The translations under genes were made by a program, and so were the position numbers. DNA of 64,000 nucleotides from Mastigias papua (taxonomy: Eukaryota > Cnidaria > Scyphozoa > Rhizostomeae > Mastigiidae), in assembly GCA_964019165.1 (NCBI GenBank), contig OZ025270.1, positions 13,158,159 to 13,222,158 of the forward strand, written 5' to 3'. The notes beneath the pieces were generated by a model that made no database searches, was not told the origin of the DNA, and saw only the letters and a program-made list of their open reading frames with translations. Positions within the stretch are counted from its first letter, which is position 1; each line of letters opens with the position of its first letter. Of the stretch, positions 43,881-55,342 are shown piece by piece.

Positions 43881-45065
43881 CCAGCTAAAGAAAGAAACTG
43901 TTTACTCCAGCGAGATATCGTATCAGGAGAAGCGGCGCGGTAAGGTCGATAATAAGTAATTAAAAGTTGATTTATTTCAGAGCGTAATGTTTCTGTTCTT
44001 TTGAAAATACTCAGTTATGCATGAATATATCCATAATTTCGGTTCAACATCATATTTGTCACATCGAATTGGTTGTTAGTGATAACCTGGGCGAGACTGC
44101 TTTAAAGCTTCTACTAGATGTAAAATACATCTTGATGCTGTCACTTCCATATGATCAATACGAAAAGCTTTAATGGCCTATCGACGCTGATCACTCAGTA
44201 AGCATAGCATGAAAGTAGGTCTCAATTCCTTCAAGTTCAAATGTTGTACAGACTGTGTAATGAATTGTGGAGGCGCTTCCCCTCGTGAGACTCCCCCTAG
44301 GAATAGGGTTATAGGGCTGATGGTTAGGGGCCTTAGCTAATTGAGCTCAGAGAGCAGAAGAAGTCTGGCGATCGATCTTGAGTTACGTTAATATTCTTTG
44401 AAGATACGCAGAAAGGAAATTCTCTCGACACGAATATACTAATAGAAGAACTCTTAGAAGGTGATCTACGAACAATCTAAAATTTATCGACAGTCTTTCG
44501 AAAGATCAGAGAAGAAGATAGTGGAAAAGAAAGAAGGCTGATCAGAACTATCAAGACAAAGTAACTTTGAGCGCTTTTTCTAATATATATATATATTGAG
44601 CTCAATTAGCAATTATTCTTTCTTTGTTATTTGTAATTTGATTTCATTTGATTATATACAGTCCTCTTGCATTAGAACTTATATTTCGAACCCCGGTCAC
44701 ACGGGGTAATTTCTAACCTTGCGACCCTAGTGGGAAATACAGCAAGAATTTCCTCACCTAGGGCCGAACTGAATCTTAGCAAGGATATTTCTTACAGACT
44801 GACATGAACGAATATAGTCAAAAACGATATGAACATTCCAATCTGACTGGTACCTTGGTAATGTAGGGGGCAATTGATATACGCCAAGCATAAAACGTTT
44901 TTTAATAGGGATATTTGCGAAAGGACCATTGTTGATGGTTTGAAAAACGATGAAATTGCACTACGGGCCGTGTTGATAGCACTATACGATAAACCTGATA
45001 ATGATAATAATAATAATGATAAATAATAATAATAAAGATTTTATTCAACGTTGGATACAAACATA
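43881..45065. other. No gene recognised; may include remaining LTR sequence and a TAA-rich run
   Basis: Contains ATATATATAT at 44585-44600, a GC-rich CCCCGGTCACACGGGG palindrome near 44695, and an imperfect TAA/TGA run at 44998-45036. Only short frames. Confidence 0.35.
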
Positions 45066-45276
45066 ATTCAAAGTTGTTACGTCATGGCCAGTAACGTTAG
45101 TTTTGTGCCCTCATTCGTTCTGTCGCTTGTTGTTTCACCATCCGCATGTTGCGTTATTGCGTCATTCGTCTCCACAGTTGCTGTCACCATCTCTTTGTTT
45201 TATCGTGTCAATGTTTTATGGTATGTTGTACATGTGATATCCGTTCTGTGCTTGTTGTAACTTCAGTCGTGATTTA

Positions 45277-46149
45277 GGCCCCGTTTACACGATGCCGGTA
45301 CGACGCCGGTTCGATATGACACCGGTGTGAAACCATGCCGGTATGTGATGTTTTGCGTCCCGTTTACACGATGCCGGTGCGATATCGGTTCGGTTATGAA
45401 ATACAATAGTTATGACATCACACAATAATTTTATTTTGCGCTTGCGCATAGGCTAGGAAAAAGGCGTCAAAACAAGCAGAGAAAGCAAATCCGCAGTTCA
45501 TCACAAAGTTCAATAAAAGTTTCCTTCGACAATCTAAAATTCTCGATCCATTCTTCCAATATGATAACATTGTCTAGAAAATTCTGCCACCATATACCAG
45601 TTCTCCCAGGTCTAGTCCAAAATCGCTTTGGTTTGCGTTTCGTTCTCATCTTCTTTGCCCCTTTCTGAGAGCTTGCCACGGAAACTGAACCTAGTAGATT
45701 CAATAATTCATTTGTTCATCTTTTATAATGTTCAATCGTTTGCAAAATAAGTACAATGTTGACTTGTATGAGTGCAGCAATGGTTGGAATGTGACTTTGA
45801 TTGAGAGCCATGTTGAAAATCGTAGAATAATTCGCGCGCTTTTTGCTAGGGGGGAACAAAGAAACGAAAAACAAAAGAAGATTATGCAAATAACCCTCGA
45901 TTTCATTGCTTTTGCCCTCGAAATGACAGCGAACTGAAATCGTTTCGGTGTGATGCCGGTTTCGGCCGTTTACACGATGCCGCTACCACGCCGGCATGAA
46001 ATCGAACCGGTGTGGCTACCGAACTGGGTTTTCACACCTTTTATGCCTGCGTCGTACCGAACTCGTGTAAACGGGTTGTCAAAAAACAAAAGATTCCACA
46101 CCGGTGTCACATCGAACCGGCGTCGTACCGGCATCGTGTAAACGGGGCC
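45277..46149. mobile_element. PIF/Harbinger element, 873 bp, truncated transposase
   Basis: Starts GGCCCCGTTTACACGATGCC and ends with its complement (GGCATCGTGTAAACGGGGCC). TTA duplications lie at 45274-45276 and 46150-46152, and the uninterrupted site is visible at ~56020 (complement). The CCGTTTACACGATGCCGGT motif recurs internally at ~45359 and, inverted, near 46130 and 45968. Contains a transposase remnant. Confidence 0.9.
45467..45703 (-). pseudogene. PIF/Harbinger transposase N-terminal remnant
   Basis: The minus-strand frame reads KPKRFWTRPGRTGIWWQNFL, then EEWIENFRLSKETFIELCDE. This is the conserved N-terminal segment ahead of the DDE domain in Harbinger transposases. It stops 78 codons in, and no catalytic core follows, so the element depends on another source. 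A 69-codon plus-strand frame at 45728-45937 is a further short frame of unknown meaning. Confidence 0.7.
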
Positions 46150-46243
46150 TTAGTTGCCGTTAGGTACAGTCGTGTTTAGAGTGTTGCCGTTGGATTGTCG
46201 TTGGATTGTCGTTGATGTGAAGTTACCTGTTATGGAAAGAGAC

Positions 46244-47697
46244 TGTAGTGACCCTAAACACTGGGAACCAAACCTTCAACTCAGGCCTCATTTCATCATT
46301 CATTCTCAACCGACCTTTTCCATTTCTGCCAAGTCATCCCACATCTGGACATCACCTTACGTCATCCCTGTCATCACACCTTACAGGTCATTCCTTTGCT
46401 TTTGTTTATCTCACATGTCCATTCCACCTACTCAGCCCACCACCTTCTTTTTATATCTATTTAATAATTCGTACGTAATGATTCGTCTGCTAAATTTGTG
46501 TATATATGTGTGTAAAATTATATTGAATAATCAGTCAGTAGATCAGTACTTTAACTCAACATCGTCTATCTCTGGCTCCGTGTTCTCTGCTCGTTAAATA
46601 AGATCATCTACATCAACTACCAGAGGAGAAAGGCCGGTTACCCCTGCAGAATTGTAATATCACAAAATTGGTAACCGAGCCACGAACACCGCCTTCTGGA
46701 TTCAACTGCTCACCTTGCGGCACTCGACTCACCGTAGTGCCCCTCCACGACACAAGGCTTCAGCAATCTGGCACTCGTTCTACATATGTTCTCCACTGCA
46801 TCTACGCAACTCACGGCACGGCACCTCGCATCGTATACGGACGGCCCTTCTTGCCTCGTTGTCTATGCAGCTCTTCAACACATCAACGTGCTTCTCGCTA
46901 CCTTCGTCTCTTCAGCATTCTGGTTCCTGGTTACCCAACGCAAAAACCTTGCTCACTCCTCGCTTCACTCGGCGCTCAAACAACTGCTGGTTCCTGGTCA
47001 TCCAATGTAGAAAACCTTGATGACTCACTCACCAACGAAAACCTGGACATTTTGAACTCCTTCAGTTTTTGTTGTTGCAAGTATTTGCTATTTACCTTGT
47101 CTGTTGTACTTATATGTTCGTCCATAGCATTTAGTTTCATATTTGTCAAGATTTTTGCGCCACATTTACTACATTTATTCATCCTGTTTCTTCCGGTGTT
47201 TATCGTCATTTGCATAGCTTTCCACCCTACGTATCGAATGCTTCGCATCGCTTGCATTCTAGGGGGGAGCTACTGTAGTGACCCTAAACACTGGGAACCA
47301 AACCTTCAACTCAGGCCTCATTTCATCATTCATTCTCAACCGACCTTTTCCATTTCTGCCAAGTCATCCCACATCTGGACATCACCTTACGTCATCCCTG
47401 TCATCACACCTTACAGGTCATTCCTTTGCTTTTGTTTATCTCACATGTCCATTCCACCTACTCAGCCCACCACCTTCTTTTTATATCTATTTAATAATTC
47501 GTACGTAATGATTCGTCTGCTAAATTTGTGTATATATGTGTGTAAAATTATATTAAATAATCAGTCAGTAGATCAGTACCTTAACTCAACATCGTCTATC
47601 TCTGGCTCCGTGTTCTCTGCACGTTAAATAAGACCGTCTACAATCAACCACCAGAGGAGAAAGGCCAGTTACCCCTGTAGCATATTATATCACTAAA
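46244..47697 (+). mobile_element. Non-autonomous LTR element (TRIM/LARD-like), 1454 bp
   Basis: Two ~424-bp LTRs (46244-46666 and 47274-47697, a handful of differences) flank a ~607-bp interior. AGAC duplications at 46240-46243 and 47698-47701 sit exactly within the host gypsy 5' LTR. TGGTAACCGAGCC just after the first LTR is a plausible primer site. AGGGGGGAGCTAC before the second LTR is a plausible polypurine tract. LTRs start TGTAGTGACC and end CA(C)(T)AAA rather than CA. No gag or pol domains. Confidence 0.88.
46667..47273 (+). other. Interior of the small LTR element with an open frame of unknown function
   Basis: A frame from Met 46668 stays open through the interior and into the 3' LTR (319 codons to 47627). 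The first ~110 residues are Ser/Thr/Arg/Pro-rich. Residues ~135-195 contain two strongly hydrophobic stretches (LLFTLSVVLICSSIAFSFIF and LLHLFILFLPVFIVICIAF) that could be membrane segments. It resembles no Gag, Pol or Env I recognise. The first amino-acid stretch recurs in a second frame, so coding is unproven. Confidence 0.4.
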
Positions 47698-47701
47698 AGA
47701 C

Positions 47702-48035
47702 ATTATTGACTTACTGGCGCAAAACGGAATCATTATGTAAATAAACTGAGTTTTCCTACGGGTCATTCCCCTATATTCTAGATGAAATAACCGGAACTTT
47801 CGAGAACAATTTCATACCGTATGACGTGAGTAATATTCTTTAACTTTCTAGAATTCTCTATTAGATTTATATAAATACACCAACCTTCTCGATTGTATTT
47901 GATTGATAAATGCAAGCATTACGGACATAGTAAGAGTACAGAGTTTCTAATACAGTATAACCGAGCCTGTGGATATATTAAAATAGTTAATAAACTATTT
48001 GTTTGATTTGTGTGTTTTAACCTAAAGACACAACA
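47702..48035 (+). repeat. 5' LTR of gypsy element, main part
   Basis: The remaining 334 bp of the 5' LTR after the nested insertion; the first 16 bp lie at 46228-46243. Ends ACCTAAAGACACAACA. Confidence 0.9.
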
Positions 48036-48121
48036 AATTATTGGCGCAATCGACAGGATATTTCAACAGGAAATTTATACGGTTAGTGCTGTATTGTTCT
48101 GGATACCGTACATCTTGCAAA

Positions 48122-49090
48122 ATGTCAGAGCTGGCGGAATTGGTAGTTTTACTTAAACAACAAGCTGAAACCCAGAAACAGCAAATGCTTCAGTTAATGG
48201 AAAAACAAAAAAAGCAACATCGAGAAGAGATGCAGCTACTGGCTTCTCAGTTGGGGGCTGGTAGTGTGGCTGGAGTAGGGCCATCGCTATTTACACAGGT
48301 GGGTTCACCTACTTTTGTCGCATTTGAACCTTCTACGGAACTTTGGAAAGATTACTTGGCTAGATTCAAAACTTTTGTGAGTGCTAATTCAATCCCTAAT
48401 GCAACACAGCTTCAGGTTTTTCTGACCAATCAGTCTGCTAAAGCATACAAGCTGTTGTGTACACTAGCCGGTCAATTTACCCCTCCAAAGGATGTGAACG
48501 AGCTCAGTTTGGATAAGATTATTAAAATGATGGAGGAGCAGTTCGATCCAAAACGCTCCGTGGTCCGTGAAAGGTATAAATTTTGGTCTGACATGAATCG
48601 TAAACCTGGTGAAACTGTTCAAGAGTTGGCTGCAAGAATAAGACAACAAGCTGCAACTTGCGATTTTACTGCCATTAATTACCCTCAAGATGAAAGCATG
48701 AGAACCAAGTTTATTTGTTCTATCAGGAATGAAGCTGTCATTAAAGCTCTTGTCAAAGTGAAAGATGATGACCTCACTTTTGCCAGAGCAATTGAGATAG
48801 CAGCTGAGACTGAAGAAGCAGCGAAAGCAGCCAAAGAAACCACTTATGGCATTGGCACAGTTCCTCTCAATAAAGTGGTCAAAAGCCAGTTGCATAAGAA
48901 ACCACCAAGCAAGAAGAGTGGTACCAATGTACCAAGCTGTGTCACCGATGTAGAAGGGCTGGACACAAACCCCAAGACTGTCCATTCAGAGACTCTGAGT
49001 GCTACAATTGCAAGAAAAAGGGACACCTATCAGCAGTCTGCAAGTCCAAGACAACACAGACTAAGTCAACAGTGGGATCAATTATTGTAA
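48122..49090 (+). pseudogene. Ty3/gypsy Gag
   Basis: The likely start is the Met of MSELAELVVLLKQQAETQKQ (48122), since upstream codons overlap the primer-site region. A coiled-coil-like Gln/Lys segment (~residues 10-45) is followed by the capsid (FEPSTELWKDYLARFKTFV, QFDPKRSVVRERYKFWSDMN, GETVQELAARIRQQAATCDF). In this frame the C-terminus after ~48900 is not Gag-like. The expected zinc knuckles (C-x2-C-x4-H-x4-C twice, ~48930-49015) are encoded in the frame shared with pol. Either a small indel or a -1 translational shift is implied. Confidence 0.8.
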
Positions 49091-52000
49091 GATCGCCACA
49101 AACTGTTAGCACAACCTTCGGATCAGAGGAGGATAGGCTACAAGTATCACTGCAAGTGAATCATCAGCCAGTAAAGTTTGATGTGGATACAGGTTCTCGA
49201 GATAGTTTCTGTTCCAAAGACGTGTGGGAAAAAGTGGGTAAACCAACTTTAGAGCCACCAGTGTGTGAATATTTGACCTGTACACGGAACAAGATTCCAA
49301 TGTTAGGGACATTTTCTGCTGAGGTGTGGATGACAAATTTGTCAACAAAAGCTATCATTACCTTTAATGTTTGGGAAGATTTTGGTAATTTGCTGGGACT
49401 TAAAGCAATGCGCACGCTAAAGTTGGATATGAATGACTTATTCAATACACCACAGTTCAGCAACATTAATGCAGTTATGGAGGATACTTCTCCGGATCTA
49501 ACATTGGAAAATAGCTGCAAGAAGGTATGTGCTGAATTTCCTGATTTATTTAATGAAGAACTTGGTTGTTTAAAAGACTTTGAGCTGGATGTTAAGTTCA
49601 AAAACGATGCAAAACCAGTATTTTGCAAACCAAGAACTGTACCATATGCCATGCTGGAGGACCTAAATATGGCATTTGAAACTGGCATCAAGAAAGGTGT
49701 TTGGGAACCTACCACATTTTGTGAATATGGATCTCCAGTAGTGCCAATCAGGAAGGCTTTGCTTCCAGGCCAGAAGAAAGCCAAAATAAGGGTATGTGGG
49801 GATTACTCAGTAACAGTGAATCCACAGTTAGAAACCCACAGACAGCCTATACCACTACCTGATAAACTGATACATCGTCTATCAGGAGGATATTATTTCT
49901 CCAAGATTGATCTGGCTGATGCTTATAATCAGGTGAAGTTGTCACCCGAGAGCCAGAAAAAGTTAGCTCTATGTACACACAGAGGTGTGTTGCTGCAGAA
50001 ACGGTTACCATTTTGTATCAGTTCAGCTCCAGGATATTTCCAGGAGATAATGGAAAAGATCACAAGAGATCTAACTTGGGTGGTTGTATATCTGGATGAT
50101 ATACTAGTTAGTGGCTACAATGCTGTTGATCACCTTGACAATCTTCGTGCACTGCTGCAAAGATTGCAAGACAAAGGTCTTCGATGCAAATTGGAGAAGT
50201 GTACTTTTGCACAACCATCAGTTGAGTATTTGGGACATACTCTTTCACGCAAAGGCGTTAGCAAAGGATGCAAGGTAGAAGCAGTAATGCAGATGCCTGC
50301 TCCGAAAAATTCAAATGAGTTTTGATCTTTTCTTGGTTCAGTTCAGCTTTATGGGAAATGGATCCCTAAGCTGTCAACTAGAGCAGCACCGCTTTTTAAC
50401 CTCAGCAGAAAAGATCAACCATGGTCATGGACTGGAAGGGAACAAAGAGCTTTCCAAGATTTGAAAAAAGTCCTGTCCAATGATACTATCTTGGCACACT
50501 TTGAACCCCGGAACACCGATTGGTATTGCATGTGATGCTTCAAGCGTTGGAATTGGTGCAGTACTACTTCACCGATATCCTGATGGTAGTGAACGCCCTA
50601 TAGCAAATGCATCAAAGACTTTGACTGAGACTCAGAGAAAATATTGTCAGGTACACAAAGAAGCTTTATCAGTAATATTTGGCTTGAAGAAATTTCATCA
50701 ATTTCTTTTCGGCAGGAAATTCATCTTGGTGACTGACCACAAACCGTTGCTGACCCGTTTTAGTCCCTCGAAAGGTACTCCAGCCGTTGCAGCCAATAGA
50801 TTAGCACGATGGGCATTAACGCTGAGCCAGTATGACTATACCATTGAGTATAGAAAAGCCAGTGACCATGGAAATGCAGATGCACTCAGCAGGCTACCTC
50901 AAGGTGAAGACATTTCCTTTGATAGGGAGGAAGAAAGGGAAGAAGTCAGTACAGTGTTGACAATCAAGCAAGTGAGTCTACAGTTGAATCCAACTGCACC
51001 TGGTCTGATAGCCAAAGAATCGAAGCTTGACCCTACGATTGCTCAAGTCACGCGCTATGTGCAAGAAGGTTGGCCTCAGAGGATCGACTCAGAAGAAATC
51101 AAAGTTTTTAAGAAGATGTCAGATTTACTGTGTGTTGAAAATGGTTGTCTGTTCCTTGGTGCACGTTTAGTTATACCTACAAAGTTACGCAGGGGAGTTT
51201 TGGACTTAATACATGTGGGTCATTTTGGAATGCAGAAAATGAAACAGTTAGCTAGATCTGTAGTATATTGGCCAAACATTACTGCAGATATTGAAGAAGT
51301 AGCCAAGTCATGTACTTCCTGTGCTGAGCACCAAAATAATCCATCTAAGTCAGCAAATCATCCGTGGATGTTGCCGGAAAAACCATGGAGTAGAGTCCAT
51401 GTGGATCATGCAATTAGCCTCATGGGTGAAAATTGATTAGTGATTGTGGATGCATATTCAAAGTATCCCATAATTCATCCAACTACGACTGTGTCAACAA
51501 GAGCCACAATTCGTCTCTTGGAGGGAAATTTTGCACACTTTGGTAACCCCCACTCTGTTGTGTCAGACAATGCTACAACATTCAAGTCTGAAGAGTTCCA
51601 ACAATGGTGTAGAGAATGAGGAATCACTCATCTAACAGGGGCACCTTATCACCCAGCTACGAATGGGGCTGCAGAGCGTCTTGTGCAGTCCTTCACACAC
51701 ACACAACAGTCAGTCAAGAAGTCAAAGCGTCCACCTAAAGAGGCTTTGCAGGACTTTTTAATGCAGTATAGACGAACTCCACTTGACCAGGGATTGTCAC
51801 CAAGTGAATTGTTGAATGGACGTCAAATCCGCACCACATTAGATGCTATAGTACCATCACCAGTACATACAGCACAAGGAAAACAGGCAGCTAAGGCATC
51901 CAAAGAGCAGGCAGAAGAAAACCTACGAACAGTACAGAAACTAGCATACAAGTACGTAGTCGGTTCACCTTGTTATGCAAAGTACTACAGTTCACGACAA

Positions 52001-52252
52001 CATAAACAGCCAAGATGGGTTCCAGCTACTGTTGTCAAAGTCCTAGGAACCAGAAGTGTTAATGTGCGTGTAATACCCAAAGGCCCTATCTGGAGAAGGC
52101 ATGTTGATCAGCTCAGACCACGCTGGTCTAGCTCAGAAGACAATAATTTTGGGGACGACTTCAGTACAAGTCAGGGAAAAATAAAAACTGATCTGAATAG
52201 TTCCAAGGACACAAACAGCGAGATAGCTAGACTACCAACGCAAGACGCTTAA
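48900..52252 (+). pseudogene. Ty3/gypsy Pol: protease, RT, RNase H, integrase; broken
   Basis: Order: two zinc knuckles (CHRCRRAGHKPQDC, CYNCKKKGHLSAVC), protease FDVDTGSRDSF (~49180), RT with FSKIDLADAYNQVKL and catalytic YLDDILVS (~50090), RNase H (IACDASSVGIGAVLL, VTDHKPLLTRFS), and integrase with CTSCAEHQ zinc domain, VHVDHA, VSDNATTF and the Glu of NGAAERLVQ. Lesions: TGA at 50323, a one-base frameshift near 50510, TGA at 51434 inside the integrase core and TGA at 51618. The region after 51683 is open to 52252. Not functional as is. Confidence 0.88.
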
Positions 52253-52366
52253 GAGCCAGAAAATGTGGGATCCAATTCGTATGGTCCAGGAAATCCAAGA
52301 AGGTCCAAGAGAGCCCGGAAGACACATGACTTTTTCGGAGAAAGGATCTCTTCTTGAGTGACAAGG

Positions 52367-52716
52367 TGTTATGGAAAGAGACATTATTGAGTTACTGACG
52401 CAAAACGGAATCATTATGTAAATAAACTGAGGTTTCCTACGGGTCATTCCCCTATATTCTAGATGAAATAACCGGAACTTTCGAGAACAATTTCATACCG
52501 TATGACGTGATTAATATTCTTTAACTTTCTAGAATTCTCTATTAGATTTATATAAATACACCAACCTTCTCGATTGTATTTGATTGATAAATGCAAGCAT
52601 TACGGACATAGTAAGAGTACAGAGTTTCTAATACAATATAACCGAGCCTGTGGATATATTAAAATAGTTAATAAACTATTTGTTTGATTTGTGTGTTTTA
52701 ACCTAAAGACACAACA
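52367..52716 (+). repeat. 3' LTR of gypsy element, 350 bp
   Basis: Starts TGTTATGGAAAGAGACATTA and ends AGACACAACA. It preserves the uninterrupted AGAC site that the small LTR element entered in the 5' LTR. Preceded by a weak purine tract (GAGTGACAAGG). Confidence 0.92.
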
Positions 52717-53056
52717 TTACCGTTACGTACGCATGTGAGTTTCATCGATTTGCCGTGAGTTAAGTTGCCGTTCGTGGAAGTTGCCGATCCCTTTAGAAGA
52801 ATCGTTCGCAGTTGTTGAAAGTGAAGGCGTTGCCGCATAGTCCAAACGAAGTGATTACCGTTGTCGTTGCATCTGTCTAAAATCGTATCGTGATCCGTTA
52901 ACTTGTTCAGATGAGAAGTGTTTGCTGTTGGACTTATTGACCTTAAACCAATTGTGTGCATTTATCTTAATTTGTTATTTCTTTCTATCAACAATAATCG
53001 CTATTTGTAATTTAATTATTGATTATTGTTACGCTGTAAAACCCTGTAGTTTTACA

Positions 53057-53316
53057 TTACTATGAGGTAAAGTTAGCAAAAACAGTGCAATATTTGCAAG
53101 CTTAGGAAACGTTGTTTTGAGATGACTCCATATTATGTCAATACGGTGATATGCGCGCTCTTCCGACACCTTGATTAGCGATTCATCCCACACATCTTTA
53201 GAAATTTCATCATGCGACATCGATTCATATAGTTGATACTCCTCCTCTAGTGCGTCAAGTTGGCGTGGGTCTTTGATCTGGTTCTCAAAACGTCGCGGGA
53301 ATGATAGTAACAATTC
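53057..53316 (-). pseudogene. hAT transposase C-terminal fragment, left arm
   Basis: The minus-strand frame reads LLLSFPRRFENQIKDPRQLD through HRIDIIWSHLKTTFPKLANI, then LPHSN, where the solo LTR enters. Identical at protein level to 55350-55606. The inner boundary (53316) coincides with the start of the family A LINE remnant, and the formal ORF start upstream lies in LINE DNA. Confidence 0.75.
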
Positions 53317-53328
53317 AGTAAGGGACAT

Positions 53329-55320
53329 ATGAAGGACTCTTGGCAGACCCTTAATCAGTTGCTGAACAAGCGATCCCAATCTACAAATATTGTCAGCATG
53401 AAAGAATCTAACCAAACCATTTTCGACAAACACGTTATTTCGAATAAAATGAAGGAGTACTTTTGTTCCATTGGAGAAAAGTTAACTGCATATATTGCTC
53501 ATACCTCAAACCCACTTCTTTCTAATGAAATTAGTGTTAATGGTGGCGGGAGGATCTTTGATTTCAGGGAAATCAATGAAAGAGATATACATGATGCAAT
53601 GTTTAAGATTAAAGTAAAGAAAAGTTTTGGTAACGATAACATCTCGGGCTATTATATAAAGATTACTTTTCCATATGTTTCTAGAATACTAATGCTAATA
53701 TTCAATACTTCTATTGAACCAAGTACGTTTCCTGTTAGCTGGAAGATCGCTCGAGTTACCCTGATTTACAAAGAAGGTGAAAAGTCAGAAAAGTCCAATT
53801 ATCGACCAATATCAGTGCTACCTGTTTTATCTAGGCTTGTCGAGAAACTTATCTACGACCAGCTGTACCAATACCTAGAACGGGGTGGGTTCCTGACTTC
53901 AGATCAATCTGGATTCAGGGCCTTACACTCATCAACTACTTGTTTACTGAAATGTACTGATAATTGGTACAGCGGTATGGATGAAGGACTTTTAACTGGT
54001 TTGATATCTATTGGTCTCAAAAAACTTTTGATACTGTTGATCATGAAATCCTTTGTCAAAAACTGGAGCATTATGGTGTTGTCGGTAAGGAACTATCGTG
54101 GTTTAAATCTTACCTTAGTAACAGAAAACAATATTGTCGAATTAATGGTGTGGATTCAAATACAAATGATATCAATATAGGTGTTCCACAAGGGTCTTGC
54201 CTAGGTCCACTCTTATTTCTTGTTTATATAAACGACCTTCCTTGCATCTTGAAGAGCTCTAAAGTTTCTATGTATGCTGATGATACAAGTATTTATCATT
54301 CTTCTAAGGACATTACGCTGTTAAATACAGCTTTAAATGAAAAACTTCGGAGGCTCGACAGGTGGTTGAAGGGGAATAAGTTATCTCTTAATGTAGCTAA
54401 AACTCGCTCCATGTTAATAGCCACGAAACAAAAGAAGAGGTGTCTCATGGCTTCGAACAAGGCCTTTCAACCTTCTATTCGTGAGGAACATATAGAAGTT
54501 ATATGCAACACTAAGTATCTAGGTGTTCAAATAGACGAAAATCTGACATGGAAGAATCAGATAAAATCAGTCACTGAGAAAGCTTCTCGTGCAATTGGCT
54601 GTCTAAAATATTGCAAGCATTTTCTCCCCGAGACAATTGTAAAAACTCTTTATCCTAGCATCGTTGAGCCTCACTTCCAATACTGCTGCTCTGTTTGGTG
54701 CTGTTGCAATTCCACTGACATCTTACAATTGCAGAAGCTCCAAAACAGAGCAGCACGCATCGTGACCAATAGTCCTTTTGATGCTTCAAGCAAACCTCTG
54801 ATCCAAAGCTTAGGTTGGAAAACAAGTGAAGAGTTGACTGATAGACAAGTAAATCTAACAGTACTTAAATGCTTAAACAGCACTGCTCCCAAATACCTTT
54901 GCGATATCTTTACTAAAAACACTGGTTATGACACACGTAGTCTTCGAAATACAAATACTGACTTGTGGCTGCCGTTAAAAAGCTCTGCTAACGTTCAGAA
55001 GTGTTTTTCATTCAGAGGTGCGAAATGTTGGAATGGTCTTTCAACCGAGGCCAAACAAACTACTTCAATTAATGCCTTTGTGCCTAATTTAGGCTAGGTC
55101 AATGTATTAACCTTTTACACCAGAAATATATCTACAGACTATACTGATCCTTTTAAATAGTATATTTTTTTTAGATTTGAGATTTGTAATTAGGTAATTA
55201 GATTTTTAAAAACTTGTTATTAGGTTTTTTGATATGTAATTTATTTAGTTAGTGCAGACGGAGGGCCCCTTGTAAATCAGTGACTACTGAAGGGCCACCC
55301 GCCTTAACAATTTGAAATGA
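53329..55320 (+). pseudogene. Family A LINE copy A4, 5'-truncated, frameshifted
   Basis: Frame 1 (53329-54180) covers KDSWQTLNQLLNKR, FGNDNISGYYIKI and NYRPISVLPVLSRLVEKLIY, and loses frame near 54020 within the RT motif (ISIGLKKL where VDLKKAFD is expected). Frame 2 (54150-55097) gives GVPQGSCLGPLLFLVYINDL, YADDTSIY, FQYCCSVWCC and SFRGAKCWNGL. The 3' hairpin at 55260-55302 has inner stem CAGT/ACTG; the tail is GAAAT/GAAT units. It sits exactly between the two hAT arms. Confidence 0.85.
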
Positions 55321-55342
55321 AATGAAATGAATGAACGAAATT

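Larger units (their letters stand above)
46228..52716 (+). mobile_element. Ty3/gypsy LTR retrotransposon with nested LTR element
   Basis: 5' LTR 46228-46243 plus 47702-48035, and 3' LTR 52367-52716: 350 bp each with about five differences, so a young insertion. The 5-bp duplication TTACC is at 46223-46227 and 52717-52721. A primer-binding-site-like TTGGCGCAATCGACAGGA follows the 5' LTR. Gag and pol are present but carry stops and frameshifts. It is inserted in the left solo-LTR copy. Confidence 0.93.
45066..53056 (-). mobile_element. Left copy of the ~640-bp solo LTR, split by two later insertions
   Basis: Reading the minus strand from 53056 (TGTAAAACTACAGG) to 52722, then 46227-46150, then 45276-~45066, reconstitutes a copy of the LTR at 55607-56250. 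It is interrupted by gypsy (46228-52716) and Harbinger (45277-46149). The far end diverges from the right copy near 45066. It lies in the same hAT fragment as the right copy, so the two are an inverted duplicate of one insertion. Confidence 0.7.

Noticed and set aside
44685..44715. TTCGAACCCCGGTCACACGGGG as a tRNA or SINE B box
   Set aside because: No A box, no cloverleaf and no RNA 3' end nearby; a GC-palindrome within probable LTR-derived sequence is simpler.
49164..49784. 206-codon minus-strand ORF opposite the gypsy pol
   Set aside because: Antisense of protease/RT coding region without own domain.
50323..51620. TGA read as a sense codon (alternative code) in the gypsy pol
   Set aside because: Other ORFs here end at TGA normally (for example the family A ORF1), and the same pol also has a frameshift.
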